From Reticulitermes lucifugus (Eukaryota > Arthropoda > Insecta > Blattodea > Rhinotermitidae): a stretch of DNA of 64,000 nt. The DNA is taken from the NCBI GenBank assembly GCA_026260175.1, contig JAKCWW010000041.1, positions 2,627-66,626 of the forward strand. The letters run 5' to 3'. Below, one piece after another: positions 1 to 10,810 of this stretch (its first letter is position 1; each line of letters begins with the position of its first letter). Under the pieces are notes generated by a model. It was not told the DNA's origin. It saw only the letters and a program-made list of their open reading frames with translations, and made no database searches. The translations under genes were made by a program, and so were the position numbers.

Positions 1-165
1 CCCAACCCCCAACCTGGAGGGCCAGTCCGCCGAATTTATAACCCCCGGGGCAGGGTGGTCCAGTTATACCTCCAGGCACTGGGTACCCATTTTGGTCGCC
101 TTTTACGACCTGCTTGGGCATCAGTGGGACTATTCTTTTCCCCGGTCACCACACGGGGAATAATA
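1..165 (-). mobile_element. 5'-end fragment of a retrotransposon, cut by the window edge
   Basis: This block is clearly richer in G and C than its surroundings. Read on the minus strand it holds, in order, a CCCCGTGTGG-type start, a GGTCGTAAAAGGCGACC-like core (plus strand about 94-110) and a GTTGGGGGTTGGG end at position 1. I recall this arrangement, with a 'GTAAAAGGCGAC' core and a 'GGTTGGG' end, from the 5' regions of arthropod non-LTR retrotransposons. That is recollection, not a search result. If correct, the coding body lies to the left of the window. It could also be an unrelated GC-rich dispersed repeat. Confidence 0.35.
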
Positions 166-599
166 TTTATTTACCTGCACTAATTTACATACTCTTTGAG
201 ACATTTTAAGAAATTACTGGTATAAGGTGTTTCCTGATATGCCTATTCCTATGCACCTAAAATAGTGTTTTCATCGTCACCTTTAGGAAATACTCTAAAT
301 AATAGGTGCGTAACAAATATCACCACGAAGTGAAACATATTTCAGAAAATGTTGTCACGGCCGATTTTATCTTCAATTAACTGAATAAACATCAGAACCT
401 CAGGTTGCCAGATAAATTTAATTGAGACTGGCGCGAACCAGATTTCCCATCATTACCGAAAGTATTTTGTGGCAAGTAAGGTTTATCTATCTATCTACTA
501 AACTACTATTATCCAATAATTCTTTAAGTACTTTAACCAGTATAACATCTCATGTCAGTGTAACTGATCAGTTAATCAGAAAGGATGTGGAATGAAGCA
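166..599. other. no gene seen
   Basis: AT-rich sequence with stop codons in all frames. It has a short run of ATCT repeats near 485-497 and nothing else that I can name. Confidence 0.6.
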
Positions 600-735
600 G
601 TTGTGGCTTAATTCAGATAGTTCAGGTACTGAGAAAAACCACGAAAATCTCAACATAGACATGCCCGGACCAAAATTCGAATCGAGGACCTCCAACTTAC
701 AAATCAGAAGCATCGCCGCTTGAGCCAGCATATCC
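600..735 (-). repeat. tRNA-derived SINE-like fragment
   Basis: On the minus strand the block at about 675-690 reads as a polymerase III B-box-like GATTCGAA motif, preceded by a tRNA-like stretch. The part at 628-660 (ACTGAGAAAAACCACGAAAAT) resembles the body of a common insect repeat, 'TGAGGAAAACCACGGAAAACC'. A related piece occurs at 4795-4835. No target-site duplication was found, so the ends are approximate. Confidence 0.4.
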
Positions 736-1349
736 TGTAAGTGATGTCGTCCTTCAGAGACAATTAGCCTTAGCGGAATTACAAATAAACGTATGCAATA
801 TACAGACAAGGACAGCGACACGTAAGACGTTGATGCAAGCGAGGTCAGCGTGGGCATAAAGAATCTCTGAAGTGAGTTGCATGCATTCATATTCGTAGAC
901 TGTAGGATTAGCTTATGAATATTGCCTTTGTCGTGCAACTTCTTGTGACCACAAAACATGCGTTACCGGAAAACTGAAGCCCTGAAGCTTTTAGTATTCT
1001 GAATATGTTCTCTTGGAAAATAAAACGAAAAATTTGCAATGAGACGGATTAATTGCACGCCTAACAGTCATATGTAGTACAGCGTAATTGAGAATATAAA
1101 GAACATAAACTTAAGAACGACGCACTGATTGTGTTTTTACTGCAGTTGTAGGGAGACTTGAGCAATTTGTTGAAGGTCTGTGGCTGAAATATAAAGTACG
1201 TGTGTGACTTCGCTGGAGATGTGTGTTTGGCACATGTCCCAACTGAGACATTCTAGAACACTCACTCGAACTCCTATCTTTATTTCGTCATGATTATTTT
1301 ATCATACATGGATTTTTTTTGGTACTTGCTTAATTTTACCTCTCAGCCC
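736..1349. other. no gene seen
   Basis: Only short chance frames are present. I see no splice-bounded coding block or repeat that I recognise. Confidence 0.55.
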
Positions 1350-1630
1350 CAAAACACCTCTCACTCTCCGCTCGTCAGCCCGCGTATATCAACTGGAAAA
1401 CCTCTGGATGTGTTTATTAGAAATGTAACGGACACGCTGCATGACGACCTACATGCGTTTCTGTGTGCCTCGCTACAGAACTATACTTGTCGGAAGACCG
1501 GAGATATATATTTGGAACAAAGTTGCAGTCTAGAAGAAATCGAAACACTATTTTATGTTCAGCGGTATACATTTTTCCTTAACGTTTCGTAGGTAATGAA
1601 GCATACCCGCCAAAATTGTTAAGGTATACA
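1350..1630 (+). repeat. dispersed repeat with gene-like open frame
   Basis: An open frame runs to 1592. Its last 60 or so codons (a 'DTLHDDLHAFLCAS' segment and an 'ETLFYVQRYTFFLNV' segment) resemble a repeat-encoded frame I associate with the American cockroach genome, in which the same frame is found many times in different states of decay. The 20240-20475 block looks like a downstream part of the same family. There is no signal peptide, known domain or conserved start, so I treat it as a decayed repeat rather than a gene. The outer limits are estimates. Confidence 0.4.
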
Positions 1631-1742
1631 CAGGTATTCTAAATTGTTATCTCCCTATAACTACTTATTTAGGTGCTGCTTTTATTACTTCCCATTATTT
1701 TTACTACTAGTATTATTACCGCCACCAATACTACAACTACCG

Positions 1743-1743
<1 letters not shown>

Positions 1744-1774
<31 letters not shown>

Positions 1775-1777
1775 GGC

Positions 1778-1808
<31 letters not shown>
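1744..1808. repeat. compound microsatellite (ACT)n then (AAT)n
   Basis: About ten uninterrupted ACT triplets run to 1774. After a GGC break, about ten AAT triplets run to 1808. The poly-Thr/poly-Asn frame across it is a by-product of the repeat. Confidence 0.95.
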
Positions 1809-2644
1809 TAATTCATTCTGATCTGACCAATTCTCAACATGTGCACGTCTACAATATATTTGGCTTATCTACCTCCCCATTGTCAGCACTCCATAATCCA
1901 CACTTGTACACGTAAAGAAAGAAACAATTTTCTGATGACAGGTTTATACACCATGCAAAATTAGGTCCACCCATTATGCACAGTCGTCGCAATTATCATT
2001 ATTTTAAGGGTTAGCATTAGTGCCAAAAACCATATGAAATATTAAACACAAAGAAAACAGTACAAAATGTCCTAGTATGTCTTGAGCCTCTTTGTACGTG
2101 AGCTGTATAAAATTACAATCTTAAGATTCAGTACATAACATAGTGTGTTAAGTACCTGTTTTGTTACGACGAATGTATACTCATTTAGGGTTTATCAATA
2201 GAAGGCTTGACAAAAAGTAAACCTTGTTTATAAGCTTTTGTATACTGAGAACGCTCTGCATTATAATTACACGTTATTAATTCAATGAGTACATTAACAT
2301 AATTGTATAATGCTAACATATTTATTTTTAAACAGTGTAATATTTAGGTACCGCAGCATCTATGGTTAGACTGCATAATTCGACATTTAGGCCAAATACA
2401 AAAGGCGTTAAAGAAAGGGGAGGGAAATTAAAGAAGGTGAAAAGGCAAGTCTGTAAGGGATTACGTGCTGAATTTTCAATGTGTCTTTTCCGCTTTTAGG
2501 ATCAATATTGAAGGTTAAGTTTAGCACCAAATAAACAGCTGTCTTTACAACTTCTAAGGTCTTAGTAGACATACACGTATATATTTATGAAATATGGTAT
2601 AAGAAACACTTAGACGTAATTTTATACAAATATTTGATCTACAG
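1809..2644. other. no gene seen
   Basis: AT-rich spacer. It contains a purine-rich stretch at about 2410-2450 and no recognisable element. Confidence 0.55.
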
Positions 2645-2875
2645 TCAAATCACAATTACATCAGTCATCTTCTTAGAAGACGTATTCGGATATGGGCCCG
2701 TTACAGTGCTAAATTTTCCACAACAAATCCCACATGTGCTACCCAGTTTCATTCTCCAGGTAGTCCACTTGGTAGTTGTGGATGACTTGGTACCTCTCTG
2801 GGACAAGCTATTCTGCAAGTAGTCAGGTATTTTCCTGCGAGTGTCATTCCACCATTTTCCTATATTAATATTCAT
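2645..2875 (-). repeat. dispersed insect repeat with degenerate open frame
   Basis: The minus-strand frame begins with a 'GKWWNDTRRKIPDYLQNSLSQ'-like segment (cut here to GKWWNDTRRKIPDY then LQNSLSQ). This resembles the 'WWNDTDRGKPKYSEKNLSQ' type frame I remember from many insect genomic repeats. The following Thr/Lys-rich and Cys-containing part lies where that repeat usually continues. The frame is short, has no catalytic motif and lies in AT-rich spacer. It is most likely a decayed repeat copy, not a small zinc protein despite its two close cysteines. Confidence 0.45.
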
Positions 2876-2902
2876 TCATCTACCAGAAATGAAATATACA
2901 AT

Positions 2903-2927
2903 ACATATATATATATATATGTATATA
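2903..2927. repeat. (AT)n with palindromic ends
   Basis: About eight AT units flanked by ATAC and GTAT, so the whole tract is self-complementary. Confidence 0.85.
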
Positions 2928-4420
2928 TTCTACATACTGAGAACTGTGTTAAATAAGCCAAATCTATACTGCACGCAGTATTAATATCTAGCTTCATGTT
3001 CAAAAAATAAATTACATATGCCTGCTACCTTGGTAGACAAGTTCCTCTTCACGGCCTACTTTCAGAATTATGATCTTTTACCTAGTCCTAGAGACGTTTA
3101 AGCTATAATAATTTGGCATGTGTTCTCTAACCACCAGTTACATACTTGTTTCTCGTCTACGTGTTCACAAATGAGCAACAGACCTACAAGTTTTCTTACT
3201 GTTACATTTCTATAAAAGTCAATGTCTCTAATAAAGCCTGTCGTCAGGTAAAATCAATTCTATGCTGGTGAAATTTTTTACTTTAAGATGAGGATACTAC
3301 TTCATGCCATTATCCGGCGTTGTTGGTTTTAACAGTGGTTATAAGAAAGCGGTGAATCGAATATGATACAAATTGGTAAATCGCAAGACTAGATACATTC
3401 CTAAAGAAAGGAGAATTTATAGGGAAAGTTTACGAAACGGGTGTGTACTTTTACCTTCATTAAACTAATTGACACAAATAATTGTTAGGCCTAATAAATT
3501 AAACACATTTTTTCATTAATTTTCAACTCTCTTTGATTTCTTTAACACATGATGTATTTTATGGCATCCGTTACATAAGAAACCCCGGCTTAATTTTGTA
3601 AATACATGAAGTATTTGAACGCATGACCAAGTCATTATTACATACGTTATGTGCTTCTTATACCGTATACAGTAATGAGGGCAGTTGATATGACTGAAAA
3701 ATGAATTTTGAGTTTTACCGATTCCTTTTGACAAGGTTTTTAAAATAGAGTATTTGTCTCTATAATATTCAAAAACGGAAATATGTGTGAAAATAAGGCA
3801 GTATATAAAAGCCACACAGGTGTTGAGGGAAATTTCAGATACATATAGAACATTCTTCCTAGAGAATCTCAAAATTTTCATGGGCCCCTTCTATCTCATC
3901 TTAGGTTGTATTAATATATTGTATTCGAGACGCACGTTTTGAATTCATTAGCAATAATTCCCGCACAAAAGACAATATGAACCCGGGCTTTAGAGATGAG
4001 ATGTGTACAGAATGCCCGCTACCGCGCGTGCGTACACAGGCCTATACGTCAAGCAAATCTGCGGGGAAAGCGCAAAACGTACTGCGACGGCCGCTCGCTC
4101 TGTACGCAACTTCTTGAACTTATATGAGCATCGGTGCTTCGTCATCAAATTTCAGCTACGGTGGATGATTGGGTATTGAGTGTCCTGTTTGAGCTATACA
4201 AACGAAGAGACTCCTACGTAACTCGAGTATAACGGAATCGATAATCGCCCCATGAAATTTGTAGAGCGAGAAGACACGCAAGAAGGAGTAATAAGGACAG
4301 AGAAAGAGAAAGAAGGAGTATAAAGTGGAAAGAAGAAAAAGAAGGAAAACAGATACGGCAACAAAGTAAGCAACAAGCAAAGAAGATGACGGGAAACAGG
4401 AAAAAAAGTGAGGTATTTTT
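2928..4420. other. no gene seen; one GC-richer patch and one purine tract
   Basis: The sequence is AT-rich apart from a CpG-containing patch at about 4015-4110 and a strongly purine-rich (GA) tract at about 4262-4412. The hydrophobic minus-strand frames over that tract are its pyrimidine complement read as Phe/Leu/Ser codons, and I do not believe they are coding. The other frames here are chance. Confidence 0.55.
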
Positions 4421-4615
4421 CTTCTAGCATATTGCTTGCGTAGGTTGCTAGTTAGTTACCGACGTTTCGGGACAGCATGTCGGGACAAATTCGGACTTCT
4501 TGACCCTTGAATATGGGACAGATATGTTGTCCCGAAACGTCAGCAACAAATTACCAACCTACGTTGCTCAATATCCCAGAAGAACCAAGATCTCAACTAC
4601 GCCGATGAGGAAGAG
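4421..4615. mobile_element. foldback repeat, copy 1 (both arms)
   Basis: A left arm at about 4421-4475 pairs with a right arm at about 4525-4585. The core is ACCGACGTTTCGGGACAGC on the left and GTTGTCCCGAAACGTCAGC on the right, and the outer part contains CGTAGGTTG and CAACCTACG. The loop contains CTTCTTGACCCTTGA. After the right arm the sequence continues with AAGATCTCAACTACGCCG, which corresponds to the outer module of copies 3 and 4. It carries no coding capacity and is probably a MITE-like foldback element. Confidence 0.75.
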
Positions 4616-4794
4616 TAAAATGTCGCTTTCGAAAAAGTATATGTATCTGTTTTTAATTTTACGACGTTAGTAACTTGGATCGTAGGCCTACAGAATCTAA
4701 TACTTGAGTGCTAGATAAGCCTGATTGTTAAATGGAAAAGATGTGTAAAGAAGTGCCCAATTTAATGCATCATTCCGGAAATTTGCTACAGAGA

Positions 4795-4835
4795 CTGAGA
4801 AAAGCCGCGAAAAACATTAAAATGCATCCCGAAAA
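4795..4835 (+). repeat. short SINE-like fragment
   Basis: GACTGAGAAAAGCCGCGAAA matches the body motif at 628-660 with a few changes. Too little is left to set the ends. Confidence 0.3.
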
Positions 4836-5285
4836 CTATTACAACCTGTAAGCTTCCGAATATGGTCAGAGAGCCTTACCCTTTGGAGCAAAATTAATTT
4901 GACACGAAATATGTTTCCAGAAGGGTCACTTGTCTTGATAAAAGAATGACAATGATCCAAATAAAATAATGATAATCCAAAGGTGACCTTAAAGTGGCAC
5001 TTTACTACAGTACGGGAGTCATTGGTAGTTCACAATTTTCCACCATCTGTCCTTATCTCAAAGTCTCATATAGCTAGTTGAACTAAAAGAGGAATCGCAA
5101 CTCATATGGCTGCAAAAACTTGATGGCCTATGAAATGTTATAACTCGTAGTTATAGGCCTACCTATCGCAAGAATGATAAGCATGCAGAAAAGTCACTTT
5201 TTTTGACGACAGCATAAATAATTTGTCATTTCCCTTCAACTAAACGAATTTTTGTCCAGTGGTGAGGAATTCAAAGAGTTTGGAC
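4836..5285. other. no gene seen
   Basis: AT-rich spacer with one copy of the TAGGCCTA octamer near 5153. Confidence 0.55.
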
Positions 5286-5562
5286 CAGTGTTTCCCAACT
5301 TATTTGCATGAAGAAACCCCTAAAATGGTTTTTCCTATCCCGAGGATTCAGTACATATAAAAATGAAAACAAAATAAAGAGACAGTTCGTAGCGCACGGA
5401 GAGTACTCCAGGATTGCTTATTGCCGGAAAAAAAAAATTACCGCAATATTTTGAGTGAATTTTTCGTGGCATTTCAAAACTTTTATTTATTTATTTATTT
5501 ATTACAGGATTTATTGCGGAGCTCCTAGCCATATCCTGCGTTACCCGTGGTGGGAAACCCTG
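5286..5562. mobile_element. hAT-like non-autonomous DNA transposon (MITE)
   Basis: The left end begins CAGTGTTTCCCAACT. The right end, read inward from its terminus, gives CAGGGTTTCCCACCA. Twelve of the 15 terminal bases agree. CAG...TTCCCAAC termini with nearby 'ACCCCTA' and 'GAGCTCCTAG'-like inner sequence are typical of hAT-derived MITEs. The element is about 277 bp and has no transposase frame. The flanking 8 bp show at best an imperfect duplication (about GTTTTGAT on the right). A (TTTA)n tract lies inside at about 5484-5504. Confidence 0.6.
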
Positions 5563-6634
5563 GTTTTGATATTGTTGAAGTGTCACATTTATTGAGTGAT
5601 TTGGGTGCAAATAATGTTGAGATTTACCAACGAAAAGCAATTCGTAAAGTGTTTAAGTTTCAACAGTGAGGGGATTTTAGTCCCGTGATCATTACCCAAC
5701 CCGAAGCACCAAGCCTTGTCGGGTGTCCGCGACTACTTATTCAATATATTCCCAGCTATCCTGCACACCTGGTGGCGGTTTCCTCAACGCAACCTGAGGA
5801 CACGCCATGACGTGGTGAGAGGAATCCGCTTATTACGGGGCTTTTTAAACTCATCATCCTACACGCCTTTTAAACATCTAGAAATATTACTAATCACTGT
5901 GGTGTACCATTTTCTGAAAAGCACGCAGTAATATTAGTTTTATTTAATAATATGCTGTAGATTTACAGTATTTACAAAATTTACCTTGCCGTCTCACAGA
6001 GTTCTTCTGTCTGCTGGATACTTAGGCCTATAATAAGAAAGGTAATGGAAAGTAAAATAGAAGAAAAAGTGAAAAGAAAAAATGAACAAGGCATTTAAAA
6101 ACCACTTCTTACGTTTTATGTCCGCGCAATAAATTGAGTAACGACACTCAAAGCCAAGCCAGGAGGTTTGTGGCGCTATGTTTATTCACAACGGTAGATC
6201 CCCATAAAGCATCTCCCCACTCCCTCAACAGACGGGCTTATACGAGCCCATGACATTAATGTGGTCTGTAATTATGTAACAGTTTTAAAAGAGTGTCTGT
6301 GTCACTGGCAACCACACAACCGGCACCGTATGCTTCCTGCTCTCCGGTAGATTCTTTGAAGGCTGAATCACTCTTACACTAAAGGCTGTCCTTGACATTC
6401 AGTAGAAAAATAGTAAGCACATTTTCTTTACAAGTGACGGCATACTGAATTAGATTTCAATATTTCACGGCACAGCAAATTATAGGTCCATACCAGATTT
6501 CTTACAAAATTGTTAGTAAGCTATGTAGGCTAAGTGGCACACAGGTATTTACGGATTCATTGGCGTAGTGGATAAGAAGAAATAATTAAGCAACTGCATG
6601 GGATAGAGTGCTTATTGAAAAGCTGATAGTGTGT
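5563..6634. other. no gene seen; unidentified GC-richer block
   Basis: The part at about 5655-5850 is richer in GC and CpG than its flanks and reads like an old dispersed repeat, but I cannot name a family. The open frame at 5716-5931 has no recognisable domain. The rest is AT-rich spacer. Confidence 0.45.
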
Positions 6635-7860
6635 CACTGAGTCGAGATATCTCTCTCATTTTATGGAACCCAAGGTTTAATTACAGTGTTGACAAGAGCC
6701 TGCTAGTTGCTCCTCTCTTGGGCCAAATTAAACCAGGGCACGAGACTCATCCTATTTCGCTCAGCTCTACTTTGATATTATCTTCCTTTCTAGACCTAGG
6801 TATTCTAAGCTATTTCTTTTCTTCAAGTTTTCAAAAGAAATCATCTGTGTATTTTCCCTCTCTTCCGTACGTGACCCATCCCCTGCCCCATTTCATCCTG
6901 TTTCTTTTCAGTGTACGAATCATTTTTGAAGAAGAGCATAAACCATGAAGCTCTTCGTTATGCAATTTCTCAATTCTCCCTTTACTTCCTCCCTCTTAGG
7001 CCCAAATATCTGCCTCAACATCTGTTCTCGAAATGCCTCAACCTACATTATTCCATCAATGTAAGAGACCAAGTTTCAGGCTCATATAAAATAACAGGCA
7101 ATATTACATTGTGGATATTATAGTTTCTATATTTTTGGATAACAAAGGAAGACCAAGATTCTGGACAGAATAGTCGTAGGTATTTCCTGCATTTAATCTG
7201 CTCTTTAGTTTCATAATGTGTGAAATTTTAATTTGTCAGTTTCTTTTCTAAATATTTGAACTTTTTCCTGTTTTCAAGTTTATATTGGCTACGTTGAGGT
7301 TGTACTTTGTTCCTGCATTATTTTCATTAACTTTTCTCTCTATTTACTTCCACACCAACCTTCGTATTGTAGAGTAATGCTGCTTAAAACTGCTGTCGTA
7401 TTTTTACTTCTTGTATGTTTACGTCTACTAAACTGATACAATTAGCATATACTAGAAGCTGAATATTTTCCTTCCGTTTCTACCATTCCTATTTCGCTTG
7501 GAAATCCCTCATGACATATTATAAAGCAAAGATAAAAAGCAAAGACGACAAACCTCTCCTTTCTTCAGACCAATTGGAAATGCCCCAGACAAATATGTGT
7601 CTGTCCAGAATTCACAATAGGTTTCATTCAAACACGTTTTCATTAAACTTTGTTTTACCAAATTCAATGATAATATTATACAAACCGTCCCTCCTAAATA
7701 AATCATGAACTTTCCTCGAGTCTACAGATACCCGATTCACTGCCCCACTCTATTTCCAATTGTTTGTAAGTTTTTGACCAATTCAGAACAGAGTGTTAGT
7801 AGTTGATTTGTTGCTTCGAAATTCACATTGATGATCTCAAGTATACTCTCCTACATTTAA
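6635..7860 (-). pseudogene. dead RTE-like LINE: reverse transcriptase to C-terminal tail
   Basis: Read on the minus strand, from high to low coordinates, the remains run in the order of a non-LTR reverse transcriptase. A palm segment with 'KTCLNETY' and 'FPIGLKKGE' lies within 7509-7706. The catalytic-box region reads LVYANC (7438-7455) where the family has YADD, so both aspartates are lost. A 'VQIF'/'FKYLE' segment lies near 7245, and 'ILPVILYEPETWS' near 7065-7105 corresponds to the family's YGCETW block. A final 'ALVNTVI...WVP' lies near 6660-6710. Several frameshifts and stops break the frame. Non-LTR enzymes of this type copy their own RNA into a nicked chromosome; this copy cannot. The RTE assignment rests on the YGCETW-type block and is tentative. 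Confidence 0.75.
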
Positions 7861-9639
7861 AGATATCCGTGAAAGAAGAAGGTTGGATACATTTTTTGCA
7901 CTTAATAACATTAGTGTGAATCCTAATAAAAACGAGCTCTTTTATCACCCTTATTAGAGGTGGATACAATGATTGACTGTTCCCAATGCTGAGGCAATTA
8001 AATGCGGTTCAACAGCAAAGGGGTGATTTTTAAAACATTTTAATTCTATAAAAACCTTAACAAACTTCTATTTCTTTTATATGCTGTTAGATATTAGGAA
8101 ACAAATTAACACTTATGCCTACCAGCTTACATTTAAAACACGCAGCATAAAAGACGTCTTGCTATTTGAACTTGACCTTAACATTTCGAAACTAAACTAT
8201 TATTAGTGATATATTTATTTACATAGACCTATATTTCTTTAGTACTATATGGTTTACACACTTAGGTTCCTTATGAAAATGTCTTATATTTCGAAACATA
8301 TGCCTACATGAAAAACATGTTCAAGTCCTTAAGATTGAAATATTATTCCAATATTGAAAAGTTGTCTCACAGTCCTTTCCATGCTCTTTCAAAGAAACAT
8401 CGCCCTAGATACATAGGTAGAACATTGTTAAAGTGAATCTAAAAGCAACTTTGTGGGAAAGATTAAAATTTTATTTTCCTGCCTCAGCATAAGATTGTTT
8501 GATTTTTGTGTACACTAAAAAATCTCCAGGTTTTTAAGACATGCATCAGCTGTCTTAGATTTTGAAGAACTTGGATGCTTGGCATTCATTTGGTAGGCCT
8601 ATACGTAAGAGTGATGAAGTAGCTACAAACCGAAGAAAATTAAACAATGAAGATTTTCATGATTTAGGTGCGTTGGGCATCAGGCGATATTCGTGCAGCG
8701 AGGACTGATACCGCCATTTTTCATTGGCAAGTAACTGCTGATGTAAATACTGCAACAGACGGCTTTCTTTATGTAAAATTTTCACGGTGACAGGATTATA
8801 ATTAGTGACACCATGGACCAGTAAGAATTTAAAACTATTGAAATTCTTCAGCTCTGAATCCTAAAGGAAGAAAGTAGGCTTAATTCAAGATATTGCAATA
8901 ATATGGCCGTTGGTGAAAAACTGTCAAAGTTGGCACCTCATCCAAAAATATGTGGAAAAAATCATTAAATATCGTACTAGATATAAGAATCATTTTAACC
9001 ATCCATAGAGGAAATATGGTGTAAATGTAGTTCTCCACCTCCAAAGAAACATAGTATTCTACGTTACAAACAACGATGGTCTAAGCAGGCTTATGCCATG
9101 CAAAATATATTATGATTATATTCTCAGAACACTGATCCACAAACTGTTTTGGAAGCTCTTTTGTGATATTAAACGTTCAAGGGAACTGTGTGCACAATTA
9201 CCACTGATCTATGGATTAATCCAGTGAATCCATTTGCGCTGCAAGTCTGAAAAGTGCGTGAGATAACTAGAATTGCAGGCAAGAAGTGACTTCAGAAAAT
9301 GTATTTGTAGTGTTTACATTTTGTAACCCAACAGTCAACTTTGGTGGGAATGGGAACGGAATTCCCTCTAGAACATATAAGTATATTGTTCGACTTTTCG
9401 TACATTTCGACTTTCATACGCGTTTTGAGGAACGAATTACGTACGGAAGTCGGGGACTGTCTGTATTTGAAATCCGGCACCCAGAACTGAGCGCCACAAG
9501 TGACATATTCCTGAACTTCTTAGCCTTGACGTAATACAGGAGAGCGCGCGCAGGAATGGGCTCCACCCTGGTCGTTTACATCCAGTCCATCGTTCCACTC
9601 TAATCCCAGGGACTATGTACCCCACCAATACCGACAAAA
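7861..9639. other. no gene seen
   Basis: Long AT-rich spacer. The overlapping frames on both strands at about 9286-9637 lie in a GC-richer patch but show no known domain, and I regard them as chance. Confidence 0.5.
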
Positions 9640-9718
9640 GAGCGTCTCATTTGCTCGTATATTATTCCCCTCACTGTGGGAAGTCCCACACAAGAGTTTA
9701 CTTCATTTCGCTTTCTCC

Positions 9719-9846
9719 GATTGGTCAGATGTCTCCCTTACGTCACAGGCAACCATCTTTATTGCAACCAAAATCTCTTGGCAGCCATCATGTAAGATGA
9801 CGTCACGCGACCTTCAAACAAAGATGGTTGTCTGGGGCATGCGCAC
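9719..9846. promoter_or_regulatory. possible promoter-like block with CRE and inverted repeat
   Basis: Within about 130 bp there is an inverted CCAAT motif (GATTGGTC at 9719), a TTACGTCA at 9738-9745, a perfect CRE palindrome TGACGTCA at 9798-9805 and a GCATGCGCAC NRF1-like site near 9838. An 11-bp perfect inverted repeat is also present (CAACCATCTTT at 9750-9760 with AAAGATGGTTG at 9820-9830). No transcript start or downstream coding exon is visible, so promoter function is inference only. The block may instead be a small MITE. Confidence 0.2.
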
Positions 9847-9860
9847 TGTTACAAGTTTTA

Positions 9861-10649
9861 CACCAATCTGGTGTTCCGCAGAAGGGACGTATTGAAAGAA
9901 GATATGCAGAGCTCTCGAAAAATGGAAATCGCCATCAATAACATATTTTTCGAATTACAAGTTCTTGGAACGTCAGAGAATTAGTCTGCAGGAGTCTAAC
10001 AACCTACACAGTTGTGTAACTTAAGGTTGGAACCACGTTTAATTCGGTGAAGTACAAACAAGAACGTTTGCCTTATAGTCGCAAAGAAATAATTCTATTA
10101 ATTAGGTGTAAAGAATTACTATCACAGTAATCGAAGTTGAAATAACTTGTAACTTCACTCTACTGGGCTATCAGTGTTTCACAGCCTGTCTTCGGAACCC
10201 TTGTACTCGAGAGCAACACTATCTAATGGTGAATAAAATATCTGTCAGCGTGACACTTTGTTCATATTGTTGTAGCAAACCTTACATGAGCCTCATAGCT
10301 TCCTGACTCGTTCTGCTCGTACTTGTTTACGGACCCAATAACATTGGACGCAAAAAGGCATCGGTTTGAACCTTCTACGCCCAACAAAACAGAATCCTAT
10401 TGGTCTGTCACTGATAATCGGAAGCGTGTTTGTGTCTAGGAATTTGTATCTGGTGACGTGGATAATTTGTAACGATAAAGTAATAGGTGGATGTGTGCTG
10501 CAAGGCAAGGCGCCAGTGGAATTAACTTTGTGGCAAAGTGACTGTAGCCTAGTATGTATTGCATTGCTTGGAAAGAAAAATTCACTCTGGCAGTGAAAAT
10601 AACCTACTTGCGGTACCAAACCAAACTGCTTAAGCCAGTGGTAAAAAAA
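9861..10649. other. no gene seen
   Basis: The frames on both strands at about 10293-10619 overlap each other and have no recognisable motif. The rest is AT-rich spacer. Confidence 0.5.
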
Positions 10650-10810
10650 ATTCCCAAAAATCTAGGAGCCACCTCAAAATTCTAAGCGTCAGATGAGTGA
10701 CAAGAGAAACGTTTCATGCTAAGGAACCATAATATTTCACTCCACCGTACAAAATTTATTCGCTTGGGCGACCTGGCTTCAAGGTTTTGTTCACCCCTGA
10801 CTGGAAATAT
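10650..10810 (+). repeat. dispersed repeat, partner of 18672-18812
   Basis: CCCAAAAATCTAGGAGCCAC followed by CTCAAAATTCTAAGCG matches 18735-18770 (CCCAAAAACATTAGGCGCCA, then CCTAAAAATTTAGTCGCC). The later part, GGGCGACCTGGCTTCAAGG near 10766, corresponds to GGTGAACTTGCGCAAGG near 18774, but here about 80 bases separate the two halves. That suggests an insertion in this copy or a deletion in the other. The function is unknown. Confidence 0.5.

Noticed and set aside
2645-2875. Possible zinc-binding peptide (CGICCGK)
   Set aside because: The surrounding frame resembles a known type of dispersed repeat and has no paired second metal site.
4156-4430. Hydrophobic minus-strand frames resembling membrane segments
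   Set aside because: They are the complement of a GA-rich tract read as Phe/Leu/Ser codons, and two overlapping frames give the same appearance.
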